Below, in pieces: positions 5,373-13,200 of a DNA stretch of 14,063 nucleotides. The notes below the pieces were generated by a model. It did no database searches. It was not told the DNA's origin and was given only the letters and a program-made list of their open reading frames with translations. The DNA is from a bacterium (lineage in GTDB: Bacteria > Lindowbacteria > 2-12-FULL-62-27). Both the position numbers and the translations under genes were made by a program. Position 1 is the stretch's first letter; every line of letters begins with the position of its first letter. The stretch is taken from positions 1-14,063 of the forward strand of contig JACQOF010000007.1 of NCBI GenBank assembly GCA_016202645.1. The letters are read 5' to 3'.

Positions 5373-8300
5373 TCAGGTTTTCTGGATGACTTTGACGAAG
5401 CGGTCGCGCCAGTGGCCGAGGAGATTCCTCAAGCGTTTGGCCTTTTCGGGCGCATGGCCTTCGATGGCCTCGCAAGAAAGCGTGATGAGTTCCCGGATAT
5501 GGAGTTCATCCGAATCCTCAATGTCCGCAACCGCCGCGCCGATGCCAAGTCGGCGGCGGATGGCCTCTTTCGTGAGGTTCTTCTCCGGATCGACATGGCA
5601 ATAGATGGTCCCGCCCTTGATGCCGGCCGCGAGATCCAGGCCCGGATCTCCCAGGATAAGACCACGCCCTGAAAACATGTATTCAAAAGCAAATCCCTTC
5701 AGGTTCGCCCGCGAATTGATCTCTCCGAGCTCGTCGGTCAGAGGCTCCTTCACTTCACCCAGGTGGATCAGGTCGGCGCCGGAAAGCCGGATGCCCAAAC
5801 GGGAGTCGGCGTAGGGGCCGTCCACGATGAGACAGCCGCCGATCGCCCCGTAGGCGGCGCTTTTTCCGATCGATCCGTCCACCAGCTTGCCCATGAAATT
5901 TTCCCCGGGAAGAATTTCGACGCGGCCACCCGTGAGACTCTTGGCCGTGCCATCCTGCGCGCCGCCGTTGATCCGGACGTGGACGCGGTCGTAATTGAAT
6001 GCCGCAAGGCCGTTGCCCGGGATGCAGGCATCCCGCGGCGCGATTTCCACGCGCCGGACCGCATCCAGCGCGTCAGGATTTCGAAGCCTCAGCCGCGCCA
6101 ACTCGCCCGACACGCTCGTTCCGACGGACCGATCCGTGTTGGACAGGGGTTCGATGAGGCGCAATTCAATGCCCGGAGATTTTTTGCCGCCGTTTCCACC
6201 GCGCCGGCTGTCCGCCGTGACAATCCGCGCGGAGGAGGCCGGGCGGTCCGCGCGTCGGCGGATTTCCTCGGAAAAAATCTGGCGGTGATTTTCCGTCGTG
6301 GCGGTAAACATGCGGCCCCGGATGACCCGCCACGCGCTCGCGGCGTTTCGCCGGGAAATTTCCGAGTCCGCCGAAACCGGTGCCAGCATGTCGACGAGTC
6401 TGAGGTTGCCGTTAATCTGTGTCGCCGACAACAAATCCGTTCGGCCGCGCAGGGCGCGGACGGAAGGGACGTTGAGCAAGGCCAGCCGGCGGCGGACGTG
6501 ACCGTTCAGCCCCTTGAAAAATGTCACGAGCGCGTTGGTCGCGCGGTCCAGCTCGCGGGCTTCATAAACCTTCACCCCATGCGTCACCGCCTCATCCTGG
6601 GTCATCCACGGCGACGTGATCCCGGTCGGGCACTTCACGGTGCTGCACTGCGTGCAGTAAATACAGCCGATCACCGCCATCGGCAGAGTCCCGAACCCGA
6701 CGCGGTCGGCGCCGAGCGCGATCAGCGTCAGGAGTTCATCCGCGGTCTTGATGCCGCCGTCCACCCGGAGTTCCACGCGGTCCCGCAGGCCCAGCTCAAC
6801 CAGAGACCGGTGCGCTTCAGCCAGCGCAATCTCCGCCGGGAATCCCACCCAGCGCATCGAGTGGCGCCGGGCGCCGCCGGTCCCGCCTTCAAACCCTGAA
6901 ATGCAAATCGCGTCGGGATGGCCTTCCTTCGCCAGGCCCGAGACGATGTTGCCGAGATTCGGGATCGCCGGGACCTTCACTTCCACTTTGACGTCCGGGT
7001 TCACGGTCCGCAGTTCCTGGATCAGGGTTGGGATGAGGTCCTCGATGCTGTAGAGATCGTGATTGTTCGCGGGAGAAATGAGGTCGATGCCGGGCTTGCA
7101 GTGCCGCGTCGCCGCCACCGCCGGAGTGACTTTGATGCCCCGCAGCATCCCGCCCTCGCCGGGCTTGGCGCCCTGGCCGATCTTGATCGAAATCCAGGAG
7201 GCGTCCGCGAGGATTTCCGTGTCAATCCCGAACCGCCCGGACGCGATCTGCTGGGACCGCCACTTGCGGAATTTCTCCCCCCGAAGGTGTTCGGGCTCGC
7301 CACCCTCGCCGTTCACGCAGAGGATATCGAGTTCCCGGGCGGCGTACAGATAAGACGTGAAGGAAGTCAGGTTTGACGCGCCGAAGGACATCGCCGCGAA
7401 GAAAACCGGCGAGGCGTGTTCGCCGACGGACATGTCGACGCTGTCCGGCGCGAGCGGGATATGTTCGTCCGGCATGCGAAGCGTCAGAAGGTGCCGAACC
7501 GAGAAAGGCCCCTTGCCGTTTTCCGCCAATGACCGGTAGTCCATCATCGCGTTTTCATATTCCTCGTAGGAAGACTTGCCGGAGGCCACCTCCTCGATCA
7601 CCCGGCGGATCTTGCCCGACCAGTGCAGGGGCATCTTGTTTATTTTTTCCGGCGGCGGCGTCGTGAACCGCGCCTGCTCCCATTCGCTCCACTGCTCCAG
7701 GGTCAACCCCTCGGTCGCGCCGCCGAGATACGAGATGATCCCGAGCAGCTGCGCGAGTTCATCCGACAAGCCGATCGCCGCGAATATCCGGCCGTACCCC
7801 TCCAGCTCGTAGATTCCCATCGTCGACATCACTTTCTTGAGACCTTCCTCCATCGCCTTCTTCAGATTCGAAAGCCGGTTCTGCGGGGAAACATCCTTCA
7901 GGCCGGGGCGCTGGGAATCGAGGACAAGCTGTTCCAGGCGCGTGGGACAGACGGCGGAGACACCCAGACCAAGAAGGAGGACAATGTCGTGAAGGTTCCG
8001 GACGCGGGGCGACTCGACGATGATGCTGACGCGCCGGAAAAGACTGGGGCGGTCCATGCCACGCCCAGCCGGCGTCGGAGACGCCGGTCCGCCTGAGGCG
8101 GAAGGCCGCGGAGCGGCTGACCCGGACGCCGGCGTGCCGCGGTCCGTGGGCGAATCGGCGGTCTCGTTTTCCGAAAGTTCCCGGATGGCGGCGGAGGCGG
8201 CCAAGTGCGGATCGAGCGGAAACCCGTCGATGGTTTCCGAATCGAGAATCAGGATGTCGGTTTTTTTCTCGCGAACGGCGTCCCGCACCGCATCCCGCAG

Positions 8301-10085
8301 GCGCCGCAGAGCCGTCGCCTGGCTTTCGCCGGCCTGAAAATCGGCTTTGACCCGGGCCACATTGAGGTGCGCAGTCGACAGGAGCGACTTCAGAGACCGC
8401 AGGTCCTCCCGGAAAAGAACGGGACTGGTCAGCCGGACCTGGCGAACTTCCGGAGAAAACGTCCGGAGTCCCGGATTCGGCCCGAGCAGGGTCTCGATGG
8501 AAAAGTAGGTGCCTTCCCGGACGGAATCGATGGACGGATTGGTGACAACGGCGACCGTTTCAAGAATGTAATCGGCGACGTTTCGGCGGGCGCTTGATCC
8601 CCGGTGATCCAGAGCGGCCAGGGGATCCGGCGTGAGGCCGACGGACCCCAGCGGCTCGACCGCGGTCTGGGCTTTCTGAAGAATGAGGTCGAGGTCCTCG
8701 TCGGTAAATCCGAGGGTTGACAAGGGCATTTCCCGGGGAGGATTTTCCCGGGAGGCCGGATTATTTTCCAGAGACAGATGGCTGACAAACGAACAGGACA
8801 CCAGGGTCTTTTCGACGGTCGATGGATCCATGCCGACCCGCACGGCGTCCGCGTGGATTGCCGCCGCGACGTCCGCGTGGGTCATCACCCGGGGATCGCC
8901 GGAGAGGTCGATGAACACGGCCTCGCCGCCCGCGATCGGACGCGGATCCTCCTCGGACGTCCCGAATTCCACCACGCCGCGCTCCGATGTCAGAAAAATC
9001 TCTTTTTCGGCGCGGCCGATCCACAGCGGCCGGAGACTCATGTGGTCCACGAAGGCATACGCGGTCTGCCCATACGATCCCGTCACCGCGACCGGACCCT
9101 GGACGAGAAACCCGAAAGCGCGGCGGAAATATTCCAGTTCGCTCCGAAGCGGCTGGGGCAGGCCCGGCAGGTTCCGGCTGCCGACGTTAAACAGAATGCG
9201 AAAAGCCGTGACCGGCGAGTACCCGAAATCCGCGATGAAGGCTTCCAGGATCCGGTCGAGGACCGCCGTGTCGGATCCGCCTCTCGGGAGCGGCACGCCG
9301 AGGGACTCCGCCGTCGCGATGAGGCGCTCGATCGTGTTGACTTCGCCGTTGTGACAGAGCATCGGAAAGGGGTGCGCGAGTTTATGGAGCGGCCGGGTGT
9401 TGGTGCTCATGCGGACGTGACCGATGGCGTACCGGGTCTTGAACCGGGAATTCCGGAGTTCCGGAAAATAGCGCGGAAGCGTCTCAGCCACGCCCATGAC
9501 CTTGTAGACGACGCTGGTCGAGGAAAATGACGGAAAATGAACGTCCGGGAATTCTTTTTCTATCCGGACTTTCGCACGGTACATCTTTTTGTCCGCTTCG
9601 GTCGCCGACCGGACGATCACGCCGATCCGGAGAATGTCCGGCTCCGTTCGGGCGGCCGCGGGCCCGAGCGCAGCGGGGTTGGTGGGTACCGGCCGGTGAT
9701 AGAGATAGGAGAGCTGTTCCTCGGCGAGAACGACTTTCAAACGGCGAAGAAACTGGTTCTGGACGCGCTGGGATTTGGGAAGGAATACTATCCCCCAGCC
9801 GACGCTTGAAGCGAGACTCGCGTTCAATCCCTCGTGGCCCAAATCCTCCTCGACCAGCGCCCGGGGGATCGTCGTCATGACGCCCGCGCCGTCGCCGTCC
9901 ACCCCGGCGTCGCTCTGGATCATGCCGCCGCGGTCCTGGAGGTTCGCGAGATCATGGAGAACCCGCCGCAGAACCCCGAAACTTCCGGGAGCGGCCAGAT
10001 CCCCCGTCCGGAACCGCGCCGCAATCCCGCACGCCGCATGCCCCGGCTCAAGATATTTGCCCGGTAATGAGAAGTCCCGTCGCAT
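5373..10085 (-). CDS. gltB: Glutamate synthase large subunit (GOGAT alpha), with a Pro/Ser/Ala linker insert
   Basis: This 1570-residue flavoprotein transfers the amide of glutamine to 2-oxoglutarate, giving two glutamates. Domain order: class II amidotransferase with catalytic Cys19 (AACGIAA) after an 18-residue propeptide, RGG(M)IQ and GDGAGVMTTIP, then CHNGEVN (244-250); central domain (about 450-760); FMN/TIM-barrel domain starting near MSFGASN (899), with QGAKPGEGGM and GFEGGTGGA; 3Fe-4S Cys1141, Cys1147, Cys1152 (C-x5-C-x4-C) plus an extra Cys1144; and a C-terminal GXGXG helix domain (about 1360-1500). Residues about 642-683 are a low-complexity linker coded by clustered palindromes. 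The start at ATG 10085 is chosen for the short propeptide; a longer in-frame extension would run through an intergenic palindrome. No Shine-Dalgarno precedes it. No gltD small subunit is in the window, so the electron donor (NADPH or ferredoxin) is unsettled. Confidence 0.95.
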   Translation of the reverse strand: MRRDFSLPGKYLEPGHAACGIAARFRTGDLAAPGSFGVLRRVLHDLANLQDRGGMIQSDAGVDGDGAGVMTTIPRALVEEDLGHEGLNASLASSVGWGIVFLPKSQRVQNQFLRRLKVVLAEEQLSYLYHRPVPTNPAALGPAAARTEPDILRIGVIVRSATEADKKMYRAKVRIEKEFPDVHFPSFSSTSVVYKVMGVAETLPRYFPELRNSRFKTRYAIGHVRMSTNTRPLHKLAHPFPMLCHNGEVNTIERLIATAESLGVPLPRGGSDTAVLDRILEAFIADFGYSPVTAFRILFNVGSRNLPGLPQPLRSELEYFRRAFGFLVQGPVAVTGSYGQTAYAFVDHMSLRPLWIGRAEKEIFLTSERGVVEFGTSEEDPRPIAGGEAVFIDLSGDPRVMTHADVAAAIHADAVRVGMDPSTVEKTLVSCSFVSHLSLENNPASRENPPREMPLSTLGFTDEDLDLILQKAQTAVEPLGSVGLTPDPLAALDHRGSSARRNVADYILETVAVVTNPSIDSVREGTYFSIETLLGPNPGLRTFSPEVRQVRLTSPVLFREDLRSLKSLLSTAHLNVARVKADFQAGESQATALRRLRDAVRDAVREKKTDILILDSETIDGFPLDPHLAASAAIRELSENETADSPTDRGTPASGSAAPRPSASGGPASPTPAGRGMDRPSLFRRVSIIVESPRVRNLHDIVLLLGLGVSAVCPTRLEQLVLDSQRPGLKDVSPQNRLSNLKKAMEEGLKKVMSTMGIYELEGYGRIFAAIGLSDELAQLLGIISYLGGATEGLTLEQWSEWEQARFTTPPPEKINKMPLHWSGKIRRVIEEVASGKSSYEEYENAMMDYRSLAENGKGPFSVRHLLTLRMPDEHIPLAPDSVDMSVGEHASPVFFAAMSFGASNLTSFTSYLYAARELDILCVNGEGGEPEHLRGEKFRKWRSQQIASGRFGIDTEILADASWISIKIGQGAKPGEGGMLRGIKVTPAVAATRHCKPGIDLISPANNHDLYSIEDLIPTLIQELRTVNPDVKVEVKVPAIPNLGNIVSGLAKEGHPDAICISGFEGGTGGARRHSMRWVGFPAEIALAEAHRSLVELGLRDRVELRVDGGIKTADELLTLIALGADRVGFGTLPMAVIGCIYCTQCSTVKCPTGITSPWMTQDEAVTHGVKVYEARELDRATNALVTFFKGLNGHVRRRLALLNVPSVRALRGRTDLLSATQINGNLRLVDMLAPVSADSEISRRNAASAWRVIRGRMFTATTENHRQIFSEEIRRRADRPASSARIVTADSRRGGNGGKKSPGIELRLIEPLSNTDRSVGTSVSGELARLRLRNPDALDAVRRVEIAPRDACIPGNGLAAFNYDRVHVRINGGAQDGTAKSLTGGRVEILPGENFMGKLVDGSIGKSAAYGAIGGCLIVDGPYADSRLGIRLSGADLIHLGEVKEPLTDELGEINSRANLKGFAFEYMFSGRGLILGDPGLDLAAGIKGGTIYCHVDPEKNLTKEAIRRRLGIGAAVADIEDSDELHIRELITLSCEAIEGHAPEKAKRLRNLLGHWRDRFVKVIQKT
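8069..8135. repeat. Cluster of short perfect palindromes inside gltB
   Basis: Four inverted repeats follow one another. CCGGCGTC-GGA-GACGCCGG is at 8069-8087 and TCCGCC-TGA-GGCGGA at 8088-8102. GGCCGC-GGA-GCGGCT, with one G-T pair, is at 8104-8118. The self-complementary ACGCCGGCGT is at 8126-8135. They code, in frame on the minus strand, for the Pro/Ser/Ala/Gly-rich linker of GltB, where relatives normally run straight from one beta-alpha unit to the next. This looks like a palindromic element tolerated within a coding gene. Confidence 0.6.
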
Positions 10086-10097
10086 ACGGCTCTGCAC

Positions 10098-10124
10098 TCT
10101 ATAGAAGGAGCGGGATGGCGTCAA
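10098..10124 (-). promoter_or_regulatory. Possible gltB promoter
   Basis: On the minus strand TTGACG (10124-10119) is followed after 15 bp by TATAGA (10103-10098). The spacing is short of the ideal 17. If used, transcription would start only about 5 nt before the gltB ATG at 10085, which would agree with the absence of a Shine-Dalgarno there. A motif-level guess. Confidence 0.35.
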
Positions 10125-10135
10125 GGGTTTCTCTT

Positions 10136-10218
10136 GAAAGTATCGGTGTGTCGGAGTATCGGCGTATCGGAGAAGCAGTTTCACCGATACGCCGATACTC
10201 CGACACACCGTTACTATC
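10136..10218. repeat. Long near-perfect palindrome with 8-nt internal periodicity
   Basis: Two arms of 27 bp (10144-10170 and 10184-10210) are exact reverse complements around a 13-nt loop. Pairing continues inward by GAA/TTC and outward for several more bases with only single mismatches. The left arm is itself four tandem octamers of the type GTATCGGN (10140-10171; the second is GTGTCGGA). It lies between the 3' end of the surface-protein gene and the gltB start, both on the minus strand. In the mRNA it would be a very stable hairpin just after the surface-protein stop, so it could end or stabilise that transcript; a strong U tract is lacking. It resembles dispersed intergenic palindromic repeats. 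Confidence 0.75.
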
Positions 10219-10220
10219 CA

Positions 10221-13200
10221 TTATTTAATGAGAGTAATCCGCCGCACCACAGTCCCGAACTGACTGCGGACGAGGTACAGGTACACGCCGCTGGCGACGA
10301 ACTGGCCGGCGTCGTTCCGGCCGTCCCACTGGGCGGCGTTGCCGAAGGATGATGCGGTGATGCCGTTGCCGTTATACAGCGTGCGGACCTTCTTCATGTC
10401 GAGCGTGTAAATCTCGATCGTCATCGTCGGGTCGGCCGGCAGGTTCTGGAAGATGATCGGCTGGCCGAGGGTCGGGTTGGCGGGGTTGGGCCAGCTTCGC
10501 GTCTTCGTCACGTCCGTCGGCGCCACGCCCAGTTCCGGCAGCCAGCGGGCCGAGGCCGTCACGGTCTTGCCGTCGGTCTGCACGCGTTTGGCGGTGACTC
10601 CGCTGCCGGGATTGACCTTGATCTTTTTGGCCGAAACGTCGCTGTTTCCGCCCGTGAATCCGACGGTTGCCGTGAAGACGCCGGAATTGATCTCAGTCTC
10701 CTCGAACATCAGGCTGAACCCGACCGGATCGGCGTCGCTGAGGATCGTGACTTCGGCGAAGTCCTTGAGGAAGACGGAAACATTCGCCAGGGGATCGATC
10801 AGCCGGACCTGCGCAAGTACCGTCAGGCCCTTGTACTCGGTCTGGCTCCACTCGATCGAGGCGATCGTCGGGACGATGGATATCTGGAAGATTGAATCGG
10901 ACGCCGTGGTGTTCCCGGCGACGTCGATCGCAATCACCCGCCAGAAATAGGTATCGGAGGCGAGGTCCGTGCTCGTGAGCGCGGCGGCGAGCGACCCGGT
11001 CACCGTGTCGAAGGTCTGGGCGAGAACCGCGAACGTGGTGTCCCTCGACAACTCCAGCCGGTAGCCGAAGATGCCGCTGCCGCTGTCCTGCGCGGCCGAC
11101 CATGTGAACTGTGGCCGGAGATTGGTCGTATCGTGGCCGTCAACCGGAGACTCCAGATTGAACCTGGACGGAACGGTCGTGTCGACGATGAATCTGAACG
11201 CGCTCGCCGGCGCCGCCGTGTTTCCGAGATTGTCCACCGCGATCACGCGCCAATAATAGGTATCTTCCGCGAGGAACGGCAGGGCCGTGTCCGACGTGAC
11301 CGCGCCGTCGACCGTGTCGACAAACTTGAGATTCGTGAACGTCGAATTGGCCGAGACTTCGAGCACAAAGCTGTCGATGCCGACACTGTCAGAATTGATC
11401 GACCACGAGAACGTCGGCGTGGTATCCCGGGTGGCGGACCCGTCCGCCGGCGCCGACAGGGTGATTTGGCCGGCAGCGGTGTCGATGAGGAACCCGCGCG
11501 CCGCCGAGTTCAGGCCGGCGTTGCCCAAGAAGTCAACCGCGCGGACGCGCCAGTAGAAGGTATCGTTGTCGAGGCCCGTGATCGTGTCGCTGGTCAGGGC
11601 GGCGTCGACGGTATCGGCGAAGACCAGCGACGTGAAGGCCGCCGCGCGGGAAACTTCGAGGGCGTAACTGTCGATTCCGACACTGTCGGCCGTCACGGCG
11701 GCCCACGTCACAACGACCTTCGCATTCGAAGTCTCATGGCCGGCCGACGGGGCGATGAGCGCGACCGTTTCGACCGCCGTATCGACCAAAAATCCGCGCG
11801 ACGCCGAAACTTGGCCGGCATTCCCGAGACGGTCGATCGCCCGGGCGCGCCAGTAGTAGGTATCGTTGTAGAGTCCCGTCGCCGTATCGCTCGTGAGAGC
11901 GCCGTCCACCGTGTCGGAGAAAATCGTGGCGGCGAAGACGGCGGACTTGGAGACCTCAAAGACGTAGCTGTCAATCCCGACGCTGTCGCTGAGGGCTGTG
12001 AGCTGAAGGCTGAGAGCCGCATTTGTCGTTTCATGCCCGTCCGCCGGCGACGCCAGACTGACCTGCCCGGCGTGTGTGTCGATCACAAATCCTCCCGTGC
12101 GGGTGTCGAAATTCCCGATCCGGTCCGACCCCGTCACCCGCCAATAATAGGTGTCCTCCGCCGTCAGCGACTTCGTGACGCTCGTCGCGCTCGTGTCCAC
12201 GACGCTGTCGGAAATGGCCGTGAATGCCGCACTGCGTGACAGTTGCCAGGTGTAAGTCTCCGCGTCGTCGGCGGTCGACCAGACAAACGTGATGGACGTC
12301 GCTGTGGTTTCATGACCCGACGGCGGCGACACCAGCGTCACGCTCACGCCCGTGTCGACGCGGAACTCGAAGGACGCCGAATTGAGGCCGATATTCCCCA
12401 CCCGGTCGATCGCCCGGACGCGCCAGAAATACGAGTCAGCGGCAAGCGCGACGCCGACAGCGCCGCTGGTACCCGTGCCGGCCACCGTATCGGCGAAAAC
12501 GGTCGACGTAAACGCCGAGTCTCCGGACACCTCCAAGGCATAGTTGGCGATGCCGACGCTGTCGGCCATGGCCCGCCAGTTCAGCGTCGGAGACGGATTG
12601 GTGAGGGTCGCGCCGTTCAGCGGCGTGTCGAGCGTCACCGTGTCGACCTGCGTGTCGGTCGTGAATCGGAGCGTGTTGGCGCTGACGCCGATGTTGCCCA
12701 GATGGTCCACGGCATGGACGCGCCAGTAGTACGTGTCGTTTTCAAGGCCGAACAGGGTGTCGGCGGTGACCGCGGCATCCACCGTATCCACCCGGACGGT
12801 TGTGGTGAACGCCGCGCTCCGGGATACTTCCACCACATAACTGTCGATGCCCACTGTGTCGACAACCGTGACCGCCGACCAGGTGACGGTCACGGGAGCC
12901 TGGCGGGTCTCATGCCCGTCCGCCGGCGCCACGGCCGTCACCGGCGCCGGGGGCGTCCGGTCGATCACAAATCCGGAGGCGGCGGTGTCGAATGTCCCCG
13001 TCGTATCCCGCGCGATCACTCTCCAGTAGAACGTGTCCTCGCCCGAAATGATCCGGACAAATGTTTCAACCGATGTGTCGGCGAAGGCCACGAGGACGCT
13101 GTCGAACGCCGCGCTTCTCGATAATTGCCAGGTGAAGGTATCCGCGCGGTTCGAACTCCACTGGAACGAAACGGTTTCGGAAATGGTCTGGAATCCGTTG

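Noticed and set aside
5763-6899. 378-residue open frame opposite gltB
   Set aside because: Shadow frame; the opposite strand encodes the conserved FMN and GXGXG domains of glutamate synthase.
9640-9685. GC-rich inverted repeat within gltB suspected as another inserted element
   Set aside because: The encoded segment (VPTNPAALGPAAARTEP) aligns with normal GltB sequence, so there is no insert; the symmetry is probably due to codon use.
10086-10208. N-terminal extension of GltB to an upstream ATG
   Set aside because: The extension would translate the long palindrome and place the catalytic Cys about 60 residues in; the same peptide-like string is readable from both strands of the palindrome, which shows it is not a protein signal.
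11133-13124. Two long Arg-rich open frames opposite the surface-protein repeats
   Set aside because: They are mirror translations of the tandem repeats; their apparent repetition comes from the real gene on the minus strand.
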